The translations under genes and the position numbers were made by a program. The notes below the pieces were generated by a model that did not search any database, was not told where the DNA came from, and saw only the letters and a program-made list of their open reading frames with translations. Positions 25,808 to 35,758 of a stretch of DNA of 64,000 nucleotides are shown in pieces (position 1 is the first letter of the stretch; every line of letters begins with the position of its first letter). The stretch covers positions 124,001-188,000 of the forward strand of contig NZ_DAIQRQ010000001.1 in the NCBI RefSeq assembly GCF_036786105.1. The letters are read 5' to 3'. The stretch comes from Ohtaekwangia sp036786105. Its GTDB lineage: Bacteria; Bacteroidota; Bacteroidia; Cytophagales; Cyclobacteriaceae.

Positions 25808-28753
25808 ATGAAAGTATCGTCTTCACAGCCATTTCAAATCATCTATTCGTTGTACCAGCACGAATACCTGGGCTTTATTTTCGAGTCCTATATTGTTCAT
25901 CTCGATGATAAAGGGAAGCTCACGTACCAGCATCAAAATATATCGACTAAAAATGCACGTGAATTTTCGAAAGGATTGGACGATCGTGATTTCGAATTAA
26001 TCGAGCTGATGGACTCCATGCAGCAGGAGATGATCGTAAAAAAGTTCTCGGCCAAATTTATGAAGCCCGAAGAGTTTTTCAGTAAAATATACGACAAGAC
26101 AAAAGGCAACGAACTCGTACAGGACCAGATTGAAGATTACCTCGAAAAAAGAAGGGCCAAAATACTCGAGAAGATGAAAGGTAAACAGCTCTTCGAGATG
26201 GGTAATGATGGTGAACCTACCTGGAAGAAAATTGAAGTACTGGAAAAACGCTCTACCATCCAGTTTCACTTCATGCGCACAAACGATCAAACCAATTATT
26301 TTCCTACTGTATATTATCAGGGAAAGAAACTCGATCTGCCCAATCCATCGGCTTATCTCATTTGCAAGAATCCTGCATGGATGGTGTTAAATGGCAATCT
26401 CTACGGATTTGAGAAGTACGTAGATGGGAAAAAGCTGATTCCTTTCTTTTCGAAAAAATTTGTAGTAATACCCAAGAACGTAGAAGAAACTTATTACAAT
26501 CGCTTTGTAGCGCCGCTTATTGCTTCGTTTGATGATGTGGAGGCTAACGGCTTTGAGATCAACAAAACGGTATACGATCCGCACCCGGTACTTACACTTT
26601 CGGAGCTTCACACAGCACAAGCCTCAGCAGCACCCTCACTGTTTGATGCAGGTGCTCCACCGGAAGATACAAGTGATGAAGCGGGTAAAATCGTATTTGA
26701 TCTTTCTTTCAAATACGGCAAGCATCGCTTTCGTGGCGACAACATCGGGCCAGTGAGTGTAACAATGGAAAAGCAGGGTAACGATGGCTATATATTTCAC
26801 CGCGTAACACGACTTACCGATATAGAGCGCAATTTCCTTCATACCCTGCAAAAGCTTGGCTTGCCAATGAAAGGCTTTCGTGTGGCGATACCAAAGTCGG
26901 AAGCATTTTCATGGCTCAACGAAAATCGTGTTAATCTGCTCAATCTCGGCTTTGAAGTAAGTCAGCCGGAAAGTCGTGATAAAAAGTACTTCGTTGGAAA
27001 AGCTGTTATTGAAGTTGAGGTAAAAGAAAACATAGACTGGTTTGATATCCATGCAAAGATTCGCTTTGGTGAGTTTGAAATTCCATTCAAGGAATTGCGC
27101 AGGTTAATCATGCGCAGAAAGGTGGAGTTTAAACTTCCAAACGGAGAGATTGCGATTATACCGGAGGCATGGCTCACCAAATATGCTGATCTCTTCTCGC
27201 TGAGTGAGACCGATGCCGATAATGAAAAGCCGGTATTGCGTAAACATCACCTGAATCTTGTAAAAGAACTGGAGGAAGGAAATTTAGCAAAGGTCCATTT
27301 AAGTGAAAAGCTTCGTTCGTTAAACTCATTCAGTGGTATAAAAGATTATCCGCTGCCAGTAGGATTTAAAGGCGAACTTCGTCCTTACCAGAAAGCTGGC
27401 TTTAACTGGCTTCGCTTTTTGCAAGAGTATAAATTAGGCGGATGCCTTGCCGATGACATGGGTCTTGGAAAAACAGTGCAGACGCTCACCATGCTATTGG
27501 CAGAAAAGGAAGCCGGTTCCGGCACTTCCTTACTCGTTATGCCTACATCACTCATTTACAATTGGGAGATGGAAGCCAGTAAATTTACTCCTGATCTGCG
27601 GATACTGAATTATACCGGCACACTTCGCAATAAAGACATCAGCCGCTTCGAAAAGTATGATCTTATTCTTACTTCCTACGGTATAACCCGGTTGGATATA
27701 GAGCTATTACAACAGTTCTATTTCAACTATATTATATTGGATGAATCGCAGGTGATCAAGAATCCGACTTCCAATATTTCGAAGGCGGTACGCGAATTGA
27801 AATCCCGACACAAGCTGGTGCTAACGGGTACACCGATTGAAAATACAACGCTTGATCTCTGGTCGCAGATGTCATTCATAAATCCGGGTATACTGGGCCC
27901 ACAAACCTATTTCAGAAACGAGTATCAAAACCCGATTGAGAAGAAGAATGATGAGTCGCGTTCGCGCAAGCTGCATGCCGTAATTAAACCGTTTATTTTG
28001 CGCAGACACAAATCGCAGGTAGCAACCGAGCTTCCGGAGAAAGTAGAGAATATACAATACTCTACCATGACACCGGAACAGGAGAAACGCTACGAAGAAG
28101 TAAAGTCAGTATATCGGGAAAAGATCTTTAACCTGATTGAAACAGAAGGGTTAGGCAATAGCCGTTTCATGATATTGGAAGGCCTTACCAAACTTCGCCA
28201 GTTAGCCAACCACCCAAAAATGATTGAACAAGGTTATCAGGGCAATTCGGGCAAGCATGAAGATATAACCCATATGCTGGAGAACGCGATGGCAGAAGGC
28301 CATAAGGTGCTAGTGTTTAGTCAGTTTGTAAAACACCTTGAGCTGGTGCGTCAATATCTCAAAGCGAACAAGATTGACTTTGCATACCTCGATGGCTCGA
28401 GCACCGATCGCAAGGAACAGGTAGATCGATTCAATAAAGATCAAAACCTGAAGGTATTTCTAATTTCTATAAAAGCCGGTGGCTTGGGTCTTAACCTTAC
28501 GGAAGCCGACTATGTATTTATACTCGACCCATGGTGGAATCCGGCTGTAGAAGCACAGGCCGTAGACCGTGCGCACCGCATCGGACAAAAGAAAAAAGTC
28601 TTTACCTATAAATTCATTACGCGCAATACGGTGGAGGAGAAGATTCTCATGCTGCAACAGCGCAAACTGAAACTTACTACCGAGCTGATTACCACGGAAG
28701 AAAGCTTTATGAAACAGCTTTCGAAGGACGATATCATGCAGATGCTGGCGTAA
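25808..28753 (+). CDS. SNF2-family DNA/RNA helicase
   Basis: A 981-residue Swi2/Snf2 ATPase. The C-terminal motor has DDMGLGKTVQT (Walker A, about residue 550), DESQ, LTGTPIENT, then the second RecA lobe with KVLVFSQFV, IKAGGLGLNLTEADYVF and VDRAHRIGQ. The N-terminal 480 residues are helical and beta-rich and include a region resembling the SNF2-associated bacterial domains; no SWIM zinc finger Cys/His cluster is visible. It likely remodels protein-DNA complexes or RNA polymerase like RapA. Start ATG at 25808 is clean. Monocistronic; its stop is 9 bp from the converging gene. Confidence 0.92.
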   Translation: MKVSSSQPFQIIYSLYQHEYLGFIFESYIVHLDDKGKLTYQHQNISTKNAREFSKGLDDRDFELIELMDSMQQEMIVKKFSAKFMKPEEFFSKIYDKTKGNELVQDQIEDYLEKRRAKILEKMKGKQLFEMGNDGEPTWKKIEVLEKRSTIQFHFMRTNDQTNYFPTVYYQGKKLDLPNPSAYLICKNPAWMVLNGNLYGFEKYVDGKKLIPFFSKKFVVIPKNVEETYYNRFVAPLIASFDDVEANGFEINKTVYDPHPVLTLSELHTAQASAAPSLFDAGAPPEDTSDEAGKIVFDLSFKYGKHRFRGDNIGPVSVTMEKQGNDGYIFHRVTRLTDIERNFLHTLQKLGLPMKGFRVAIPKSEAFSWLNENRVNLLNLGFEVSQPESRDKKYFVGKAVIEVEVKENIDWFDIHAKIRFGEFEIPFKELRRLIMRRKVEFKLPNGEIAIIPEAWLTKYADLFSLSETDADNEKPVLRKHHLNLVKELEEGNLAKVHLSEKLRSLNSFSGIKDYPLPVGFKGELRPYQKAGFNWLRFLQEYKLGGCLADDMGLGKTVQTLTMLLAEKEAGSGTSLLVMPTSLIYNWEMEASKFTPDLRILNYTGTLRNKDISRFEKYDLILTSYGITRLDIELLQQFYFNYIILDESQVIKNPTSNISKAVRELKSRHKLVLTGTPIENTTLDLWSQMSFINPGILGPQTYFRNEYQNPIEKKNDESRSRKLHAVIKPFILRRHKSQVATELPEKVENIQYSTMTPEQEKRYEEVKSVYREKIFNLIETEGLGNSRFMILEGLTKLRQLANHPKMIEQGYQGNSGKHEDITHMLENAMAEGHKVLVFSQFVKHLELVRQYLKANKIDFAYLDGSSTDRKEQVDRFNKDQNLKVFLISIKAGGLGLNLTEADYVFILDPWWNPAVEAQAVDRAHRIGQKKKVFTYKFITRNTVEEKILMLQQRKLKLTTELITTEESFMKQLSKDDIMQMLA

Positions 28754-28762
28754 CCGCTGTGT

Positions 28763-29296
28763 TTATTTCAGAATAACTTTTCTGAAAATTTCCCAGGTAA
28801 CAATACCCAGGCAAACTGAAACGTTGAGCGAATGTTTGGTTCCGATCTGCGGAATTTCAATCGCTATATCTCCGTGTTCGATTACTTCATCGCTTACGCC
28901 ATTAACTTCGTTACCAAAAACCAGGCAGTATTTTTCATTGGCCGCCGGTATAAAACTTTGGAGCGCTATACTTTCTGTTGTCTGCTCAATGATTATGATT
29001 TTATATCCATCGGCCTTCAGTTGCTTTACAGCATCAGCAGCTTCTGAAATATAGTGCCACTCTACCGATTCGGTGGCACCCAGTGCCGTTTTCTGAATCT
29101 CGCGGTGAGGTGGTGTGCCGGTAATGCCCGTCAGGTAAATCTTTTCTATGCGAAACGCATCGGCTGTGCGAAAAGCCGAGCCAACGTTGTGAAGACTTCG
29201 GATGTTATCCAGCACAATGCAAACGGAAAGCTTATCTGCGTCTTTGAACTCATCTACCGAGATTCTTCCGAGCTCGTCTAGTTTTAACTTCTTCAT
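28763..29296 (-). CDS. SpoU/TrmH-family RNA methyltransferase
   Basis: A 177-residue SPOUT methyltransferase. The three motifs are present: SVCIVLDNIRSLHNVGSAFRTADAF (motif 1), LVFGNEVNGVSDEVIEHGD (motif 2) and IPQIGTKHSLNVSVCLGIVTWEI (motif 3), the last forming the trefoil knot that holds S-adenosylmethionine. It 2'-O-methylates a ribose in tRNA or rRNA. No N-terminal substrate domain is present, so the target cannot be predicted. Confidence 0.92.
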   Translation of the reverse strand: MKKLKLDELGRISVDEFKDADKLSVCIVLDNIRSLHNVGSAFRTADAFRIEKIYLTGITGTPPHREIQKTALGATESVEWHYISEAADAVKQLKADGYKIIIIEQTTESIALQSFIPAANEKYCLVFGNEVNGVSDEVIEHGDIAIEIPQIGTKHSLNVSVCLGIVTWEIFRKVILK

Positions 29297-29389
29297 GGAA
29301 ATATACTTTCATCTATAGGTGGTAAAAATACGTGTGTATTTTCTCAAATAATAGTATATTCGGCACAGGTTGTGTAAACCGCTGTGACT

Positions 29390-30796
29390 ATGTATAACTT
29401 TTGGAAGAAGATATCCTACCTCGGCATTGCTCAAGATCAGGACTTTCGATTGGAACGAAGAATAATTCTCTCTAACCGGTTCGCGCTGCTAATAGTTTTT
29501 GTTACCTTAATTTTCCTGGTGGCATTTCTCTTTCGCCCCAACGCTTCTATTATACCCCTGATCGGTATGCTGCTGGTAGCAGGAAGCATCTGGTTTTTTA
29601 ACTCTTTGGAATTAACAGGGCTGTCGCGATTTATAACGTGTCTTATACCCGGAGTTGGTCTTTTCATCCTTAACATTTCACAAAAATTTGGTGATCCATC
29701 CGCAATAGATATACTGCACTATGCTACTCCGCGTATGATCATTGTAGGATCGGCCGCATTGCCCTTTGCTATGTTCACGGCTGCGGAGAAGCGCCTAATG
29801 ATTGGTGCTGTTTCTGTTATCATTCTCTTGGGATTTGGGTACAACATTATTCACGAAGTATTAGGGGTTGATGTAGAATCACTCAAAATCAACAATAAGT
29901 ATTATGGTATTATAACCGAAGATGTAGCGGTGCTCACCATTATTATACTTGCTGCCTGTGGTTTTCTTTTTAGCATGGGCGATCAATACGATCGTAAGGC
30001 AAAGCGATTGCTTGATGAAGCACTTCAGCAAACCGAAAGTTTAAGGAAAAATGAAGAGAGCCTGCGGAAAACACTGAGCGAGCTGGAAGATGCCAGGAAA
30101 AAAGATGACGCCAGAAGCTGGGTGGCCAAAGGCGTTGCAGAGTTGAGCACAGTTCTTCAAGCCGCCGATAACGATGTAAATATATATGAAACCTGGCTTT
30201 CAGCAGTTATAAAATATCTCAAAGTAAATCAGGGCGGACTTTTCTTGGTGGAAGAACGTGATAACAAAACAGCGTTACAGTTAGTGGCCAGTTATGCTTT
30301 TGAGCGAAAAAAGTTTCTGCAAAAAACCATTATTCCTGGCGAAGGACTTGTAGGGCAGGCCTATATTGAAAAGCACGCTATTTATCTGAAGAGAGTTCCC
30401 AAAGATTATATTCAGATAACGTCAGGGTTAGGCGATGCGCCACCGCATGTACTGCTGGTGCTTCCGATAAAAACAACGCAGTCCATAGAAGCCGTTTTAG
30501 AAATAGCTTCTTTCCACGAACTGGAAGACCATCACCGTGAGTTGCTGGAGAAGCTGGGTGAGACACTAGCATCCTTCATTTCCAATCATAAAATAAATCA
30601 GCGCACTAAAAAGTTGTTGCAGCAGGCGCAGACCATGTCAGAAGAATTGCGCTCTAACGAAGAAGAAATGCGCCAGAATCTGGAAGAGCTCACCGCCACG
30701 CAAGAGGCATTGGCCCGAAAAGAAAGAGAATACCAGCAGCGCATTGCTGATCTGGAAGAGGCATTAACGATATCTCGCACAGAAGCTGTTGCATAA
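29390..30796 (+). CDS. GAF-domain sensor protein with N-terminal membrane region and coiled coils
   Basis: A 468-residue protein. Residues 30-210 contain about six hydrophobic segments. A charged coiled coil follows (DEALQQTESLRKNEESLRKTLSELEDARK), then a GAF domain (about 245-395; LFLVEERDNKTALQLVASYAF, PGEGLVGQAY, VLLVLPIKTT), then a second coiled coil (EELRSNEEEMRQNLEELTATQEAL) that matches coiled coils preceding PAS/histidine kinase modules, but no kinase or cyclase domain follows. ATG at 29390 is used instead of a GTG two codons earlier. It probably signals through partners. Confidence 0.8.
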   Translation: MYNFWKKISYLGIAQDQDFRLERRIILSNRFALLIVFVTLIFLVAFLFRPNASIIPLIGMLLVAGSIWFFNSLELTGLSRFITCLIPGVGLFILNISQKFGDPSAIDILHYATPRMIIVGSAALPFAMFTAAEKRLMIGAVSVIILLGFGYNIIHEVLGVDVESLKINNKYYGIITEDVAVLTIIILAACGFLFSMGDQYDRKAKRLLDEALQQTESLRKNEESLRKTLSELEDARKKDDARSWVAKGVAELSTVLQAADNDVNIYETWLSAVIKYLKVNQGGLFLVEERDNKTALQLVASYAFERKKFLQKTIIPGEGLVGQAYIEKHAIYLKRVPKDYIQITSGLGDAPPHVLLVLPIKTTQSIEAVLEIASFHELEDHHRELLEKLGETLASFISNHKINQRTKKLLQQAQTMSEELRSNEEEMRQNLEELTATQEALARKEREYQQRIADLEEALTISRTEAVA

Positions 30797-30842
30797 GCTT
30801 AAAAAAATCAGTTGATGGTCGGTCGTGGATAGTCCACTTTTT

Positions 30843-30850
30843 TATCTTTG
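30843..30850 (+). promoter_or_regulatory. -7 element adjacent to mutS
   Basis: TATCTTTG is a perfect TAnnTTTG element ending six bp before the mutS ATG. If used, transcription would begin close to the ATG and make a leaderless or nearly leaderless message. Confidence 0.45.
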
Positions 30851-30856
30851 CCGATC

Positions 30857-33463
30857 ATGGCTGAAGCAAAAACCTCAACAGAAACTCCGTTACAGAAGCA
30901 ATACAATGCTATTAAAGCGAAGTACCCCGGTGCTCTTTTACTTTTTCGCGTAGGCGACTTTTACGAGACCTTTGGCCAGGATGCTATTGCTGCAAGCAAA
31001 GTGCTTGAAATTGTGCTCACCAAGCGTGGTAATGGTTCAGCTTCTGAAACAGCACTGGCAGGTTTTCCGCACCACTCTCTGGATACATATTTACCAAGAC
31101 TTGTTCGTGCAGGGCATCGCGTGGCTATCTGCGATCAGTTGGAAGATCCTCGTTTTGTAAAAGGAATTGTAAAACGTGGAGTAACGGAATTGGTAACGCC
31201 CGGTCTGTCATTCAACGACAATGTGCTGGAGCGAAAACAGAATAACTTTCTTGCCTCTGTATTCTCCGGAAAAGATGCTACGGGTGTTTCATTCCTAGAT
31301 GTATCTACAGGCGAGTTTTATGTAGCACAAGGTAACGAAACCTATATACTTAAACTGATTCAGGGCTTTGCTCCTTCTGAAATCATCTTCAGTAAACAAT
31401 CGCGACAAAAGTTTGAATCGCTCTTCCGTGAAGAGTATAGTATATATGCCCTGGATGAATGGGTATATGGATATGATTATGCTTACGAAAAACTGACTAG
31501 TCAATTTAAAACTGCTTCGTTGAAAGGTTTTGGTGTGGAGGATTACAGTGAAGCCATCATTGCGGCCGGGGCTGTTATTCACTACCTGGAAGAAACTGAG
31601 CACAAAGACACTTCGCATATAACTTCCATTTCGCGTATTGATGAAGATCGTTATGTGTGGCTGGATAAATTTACCATTCGCAATCTTGAGATCATCCATA
31701 CACAGCATGAAGGTGGTGTTCCGTTGATACAAATCCTTGATCAGACACTTACCCCCATGGGTTCGCGTCAGCTGCGCAAATGGATGATTCTTCCTCTAAA
31801 AGAAAAAGTTGCTATAGATGAACGTCTTTCCATTGTAGAAACTTTCTTCGGGGATGTTGCGCTGACGGAAAAGATCGCGGACCCGCTTAAACAAATTTCA
31901 GACCTTGAGCGACTGATCTCGAAGGTAGCGGTGAACCGTATCAACCCGCGCGAAATGGTTCAGCTGAAAAAATCACTCAAGTGCATCGAGCCCATCAAAC
32001 AATTATTGAGCGCGCATTCAGCCTCAAGTTTGCTAAAGATGGGCGAGCAACTTCATCTATGCGATACGCTGGTTGACAAGATTGAGCGTGAGTTGCGTGA
32101 AGATGTATCAATTGTTAGCAACCAGGGAGGTCTTATTAAAGAAGGTATAGATACCGAGCTGGATGAACTTCAAAAGATTGCCTTTTCTGGTAAAGACTAT
32201 CTGCTGCAAATTCAGAAACGCGAAGTAGAGCGAACCGGTATAAATTCACTCAAGATATCGTTCAACAAAGTATTTGGTTACTACCTTGAAGTGAGTAATG
32301 CCAACAAAGACAAAGTTCCGGCCGATTGGATTCGCAAGCAAACGCTGGTAAATGCCGAGCGCTATATCACGGAAGAACTAAAGGTATATGAAGAGAAAAT
32401 TCTTCATGCAGAAGAGAAACTGACAGCAATCGAGCAACGCATTTACAATGCCCTTATTCTGGAGGCCGCTAAATTTATACCACATATACAGCAGAATGCG
32501 CGTGTATTGGCACAGCTAGATTGCCTGTTGTCGTTTTCGGTTGTGGCACATGCCAATAAATATACCCGGCCGGTAATAAATGAGTCGTTGATTATCGATA
32601 TAAAATCAGGGCGACACCCGGTTATTGAAAAGCAATTGCCCGCAGGCGAAAGCTATGTGCCGAATGATGTATACCTTGATAGTGAGAAGCAGCAGGTAAT
32701 GATTATTACCGGTCCGAATATGGCGGGTAAATCTGCCTTGCTAAGACAAACGGCACTGATTGTATTGCTTGCACAAATGGGAAGTTTTGTTCCAGCAGAA
32801 TCGGCCTCCATTGGTTTGGTAGATAAAGTATTCACCCGTGTAGGTGCATCAGACAACCTCTCAAAAGGTGAATCGACTTTTATGGTGGAGATGACGGAGA
32901 CCGCGAGCATTCTGAATAACCTCAGTAACCGCAGCCTCATTCTGATGGATGAAATAGGAAGAGGAACCAGTACGTACGATGGCGTTTCCATTGCCTGGGC
33001 TATTGTTGAATATCTGCACAATCATAAAGACTTTAAACCCAAAACACTTTTTGCTACACACTACCATGAGTTAAATCAACTCGAAGAAGACCTCACGCGT
33101 GTGAAGAATTTCAATGTGTCGGTAAAAGAGGTTGGCGACAAGATCATTTTTATGCGCAAGCTAAAAGAAGGTGGTAGTGAGCACAGCTTTGGTATACATG
33201 TAGCACAGCTGGCGGGCATGCCCAATCGCGTAGTATTTCGTGCCAACGAAATTCTTCACTTCCTGGAGAAAGACAAGCATAAGAATGAACAGCGTCAAAA
33301 GATCAAGGAAGTTCCGAAGGCGACACCTCAGATGACTCTGTTCGAAACAGATCCTCGTTGGAAAGAGATAGAAGAGAAACTTACCAAAGTTGACATTAAC
33401 ACCATAAGTCCTGTTGAAGCTCTGTTGAAACTCAATGAACTTATCACTGCAATGAAAAAATAG
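30857..33463 (+). CDS. mutS: DNA mismatch repair protein MutS
   Basis: An 868-residue MutS1. The mismatch-reading motif FRVGDFYETFGQDA (Phe-x-Glu) is at residues 28-41, the connector and clamp domains follow, and the ABC ATPase has GPNMAGKSALLRQ (about residue 620), LMDEIGRGTSTYDGVSIAWA and the ATHYHEL switch. It recognises mispairs and small loops and recruits MutL. The start ATG at 30857 is three codons after a TTG that could be read as a start but lies inside the probable -7 element. It ends 60 bp before an assembly gap. Confidence 0.96.
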   Translation: MAEAKTSTETPLQKQYNAIKAKYPGALLLFRVGDFYETFGQDAIAASKVLEIVLTKRGNGSASETALAGFPHHSLDTYLPRLVRAGHRVAICDQLEDPRFVKGIVKRGVTELVTPGLSFNDNVLERKQNNFLASVFSGKDATGVSFLDVSTGEFYVAQGNETYILKLIQGFAPSEIIFSKQSRQKFESLFREEYSIYALDEWVYGYDYAYEKLTSQFKTASLKGFGVEDYSEAIIAAGAVIHYLEETEHKDTSHITSISRIDEDRYVWLDKFTIRNLEIIHTQHEGGVPLIQILDQTLTPMGSRQLRKWMILPLKEKVAIDERLSIVETFFGDVALTEKIADPLKQISDLERLISKVAVNRINPREMVQLKKSLKCIEPIKQLLSAHSASSLLKMGEQLHLCDTLVDKIERELREDVSIVSNQGGLIKEGIDTELDELQKIAFSGKDYLLQIQKREVERTGINSLKISFNKVFGYYLEVSNANKDKVPADWIRKQTLVNAERYITEELKVYEEKILHAEEKLTAIEQRIYNALILEAAKFIPHIQQNARVLAQLDCLLSFSVVAHANKYTRPVINESLIIDIKSGRHPVIEKQLPAGESYVPNDVYLDSEKQQVMIITGPNMAGKSALLRQTALIVLLAQMGSFVPAESASIGLVDKVFTRVGASDNLSKGESTFMVEMTETASILNNLSNRSLILMDEIGRGTSTYDGVSIAWAIVEYLHNHKDFKPKTLFATHYHELNQLEEDLTRVKNFNVSVKEVGDKIIFMRKLKEGGSEHSFGIHVAQLAGMPNRVVFRANEILHFLEKDKHKNEQRQKIKEVPKATPQMTLFETDPRWKEIEEKLTKVDINTISPVEALLKLNELITAMKK

Positions 33464-33524
33464 TTGCTAAATGGCTGCGAGCTATCAGCTTCTGAATGAG
33501 CAAGTGTTTGCGTAATCAGCGAGC

Positions 33525-33624
33525 NNNNNNNNNNNNNNNNNNNNNNNNNNNNNNNNNNNNNNNNNNNNNNNNNNNNNNNNNNNNNNNNNNNNNNNNNNNN
33601 NNNNNNNNNNNNNNNNNNNNNNNN
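33525..33624. other. Assembly gap of 100 N
   Basis: Exactly 100 undetermined bases, the default spacer for a gap of unknown size. What is missing between mutS and the DEAD-box gene cannot be stated; repeats or mobile elements are frequent causes of such breaks. Flanking bases (33464-33524 and 33625-33699) show no recognisable gene. Confidence 0.98.
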
Positions 33625-33699
33625 AGTTCCACAAAGGGATTTGTATTCATATCTATGATTTCTGTCTCCGATAGCAGTTATAGGAATGCAGGAAACAAA

Positions 33700-34911
33700 C
33701 TATTTCTTCTTTTTGAAGCCAGGTTTAAAGTTCCTCTTTTTGAAGTTCCCTTTTTTCTTAACCTCCGGATTATATATTGGCCCCTCGCCAACTTCCGGGG
33801 GCAATGGGTTTTTAGGAATTACATCGCCGATTAGATTTTCAATACTCAGGAATTTGCGCTGATCTTTTTCATTGATAAGCGTTACGGCAGTACCGGTAGT
33901 TTCTGCGCGGGCAGTTCTTCCAATGCGATGCACATAGTCTTCCGGATCCGGAGGTACATCCCAATTAATTACGAGACTGATCCCTTCTACATCTATACCA
34001 CGTGATAAAACATCGGTGCCGATAAGCATATTTACCTGCTTGTTCTTGAAAGCCCGAAGGATCTCTTCGCGTTCCTGTTGCTCCAGATCGGAGTGAAAGG
34101 CGCGTGCCGGCAGCCCACCGCGTTGAAAGGCTATGTCAAGTTTCTTGACTGTTTCTTTGGTGGAGGCAAAGATGATCACACTTTTCCAAGGCACGGTTTT
34201 AAGTACATGCTTGAGTATAGCGCCTTTCTGTGCATCATGTACCACGTACGCTTGCTGCGATATACCTGCTGCCGGTTTGGCAATAGCAATGTTGATCTCC
34301 TGCGGATTGCGCAAAATCTTGTTCGCCAGGGTCCGTATTTTAGGAGGCATCGTAGCCGAGAACAAAAGCGTTTGCCGCTCGGCAGGAAGATATTTGATGA
34401 TTTTAATGATGTCGTCATAGAAGCCCATGTCGAGCATACGATCGGCTTCATCGAGGATCAAATGTTGTAAATGATCAAATTTGATTGTGCCTGCAGCCAG
34501 TAATGCGATGAGGCGACCGGGTGTGGCAATAATAACATCGGCACCTTCTTCCAGCGCCTTGCGCTGCTGATCCCACGTGGCACCATCGCCACCACCATAA
34601 ATCGGCAACGAGCTTACGCCCAGAAAATATGCGAACCCTTCTATTTGTTGATCTATCTGCTGGGCAAGCTCGCGTGTAGGAGCGATTACCAGTGTGTTGA
34701 GATGTCGTGTTTGGGCATGAACTATTTTATTCAATACCGGCAAGATATAGGCTGCTGTTTTTCCGGTACCCGTTTGTGCGCAGGCAATCAGATCATGATT
34801 GTTCAGAATTACCGGTATCGCTTGCTCTTGTATGGGCGTAGGTTTGCTATATCCCATGGAATCGAGTCCATCAACAAGCTTTTCATCAAAATTAAAATCG
34901 TGGAAAGTCAA
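33700..34911 (-). CDS. DEAD-box RNA helicase (RhlE type)
   Basis: A 403-residue helicase. Motifs: Q motif (GYSKPTPIQEQAIP), AQTGTGKTAAY (I), PTRELAQQ (Ia), DEADRMLDMGF (II), FSATMPP (III), IIFASTKETV, GTDVLSRGIDVEGI (V) and YVHRIGRTAR (VI). The C-terminus is Lys-rich (KKKGNFKKRNFKPGFKKKK), an RNA-binding tail. It probably unwinds rRNA or mRNA structure in ribosome assembly or cold adaptation. The upstream intergenic region contains paired TAACGGTTA-type repeats. Confidence 0.93.
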   Translation of the reverse strand: MTFHDFNFDEKLVDGLDSMGYSKPTPIQEQAIPVILNNHDLIACAQTGTGKTAAYILPVLNKIVHAQTRHLNTLVIAPTRELAQQIDQQIEGFAYFLGVSSLPIYGGGDGATWDQQRKALEEGADVIIATPGRLIALLAAGTIKFDHLQHLILDEADRMLDMGFYDDIIKIIKYLPAERQTLLFSATMPPKIRTLANKILRNPQEINIAIAKPAAGISQQAYVVHDAQKGAILKHVLKTVPWKSVIIFASTKETVKKLDIAFQRGGLPARAFHSDLEQQEREEILRAFKNKQVNMLIGTDVLSRGIDVEGISLVINWDVPPDPEDYVHRIGRTARAETTGTAVTLINEKDQRKFLSIENLIGDVIPKNPLPPEVGEGPIYNPEVKKKGNFKKRNFKPGFKKKK

Positions 34912-35028
34912 AGGCAGAGAGCTTTTTATAATGCAGATATCATCTATTACAATGAATGCTAATTAAATGTTTCTGCGAGATACTGTAAAATTTTCACCCA
35001 TCAAAACTGTTACCGTTATCTGTTACAG

Positions 35029-35080
35029 GTTAACCGTTAATAGACGGTCCCGGATAACGATTAACATTGTAACGGTTAAC
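35029..35080 (+). repeat. 11-bp inverted repeat in a divergent promoter region
   Basis: GTTAACCGTTA (35029-35039) and TAACGGTTAAC (35070-35080) are exact reverse complements 30 bp apart. Further GTTACCGTTATC and GATAACGATTAAC variants lie around and between them. They could be binding sites for one regulator acting on the helicase gene and on the lipoprotein gene at 35138. Confidence 0.6.
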
Positions 35081-35137
35081 GCTTCCCATCAGGACTGGCA
35101 CAATTTTTCGTACTTTTAGTGTTAACAAATTCAGTCT

Positions 35138-35692
35138 ATGAAATTGCATAACCTACTCACTGTTCTGATAACCTCCGTTATCCTGGCTTCCTGTGCGTCA
35201 AGCCCTTATGGAACCAAGGTAAAAGAACCCTTTCAGGGAAATGCTTATGAATCGAACAACCGTTTTTGGCGCGGTACCGGCAAGGGTACCAGCTCGCAGG
35301 ATAACATTGCACGCAGCAAGGCTGATATAGAGGCCAAGGCTGAACTTGGCGGACAGGTGAACACCACCATGAAGCAAGTAGCGGATCAATACTTAGGGCA
35401 AACCGAAAACGAAAAGGCTGCCGATGTTGCCGATAAATTTCAAAGCCTGGTACGTCAGGTTATGAATACAAACCTTGCTGATCTGCGCAAGATGGATGAG
35501 AAGAAATATTACAATGAAAAGACAAAAGAATATACCGTATTCATTGCCTATGAGATAAAGAAAAATGCGATGCTGCGCTTTATGAAGAAGCAGGCCAAAG
35601 TTGATAAGACTATTGATGAGCGACAGCGCGAGGTGATCGAAAAGATCGTTGATGAAGAGCTTGAGAAAGCTGATGCTGAAGACCACGATTAA
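35138..35692 (+). CDS. Lipoprotein, LPP20-like
   Basis: A 184-residue protein with a lipobox (VILASC, Cys19) followed by a mature domain with NRFWRGTGKGTSSQDNIARSKADIEAKAEL, the start pattern of the LPP20/FlgT-like fold in which an alpha/beta domain senses or binds the outer membrane. The C-terminus is highly charged and helical (KQAKVDKTIDERQREVIEKIV). Function is unknown. It is monocistronic with a good terminator. Confidence 0.75.
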   Translation: MKLHNLLTVLITSVILASCASSPYGTKVKEPFQGNAYESNNRFWRGTGKGTSSQDNIARSKADIEAKAELGGQVNTTMKQVADQYLGQTENEKAADVADKFQSLVRQVMNTNLADLRKMDEKKYYNEKTKEYTVFIAYEIKKNAMLRFMKKQAKVDKTIDERQREVIEKIVDEELEKADAEDHD

Positions 35693-35722
35693 ATAAGAAC
35701 TTACAGTTTACAGGTTGAAAGT

Positions 35723-35757
35723 AACCCGGACGGTGTATATCGCCCGGGTTCTTTTTT
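35723..35757 (+). terminator. Terminator after the LPP20-like gene
   Basis: AACCCGG (35723-35729) pairs with CCGGGTT (35744-35750), followed by CTTTTTT. It lies 30 bp past the stop and just before the stop of the converging gene. Confidence 0.85.
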
Positions 35758-35758
35758 G

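Noticed and set aside
33496..33834. Forward frame running through the N gap
   Set aside because: It exists only because N codons are read as open; its 3' part is antisense to the helicase C-terminus.
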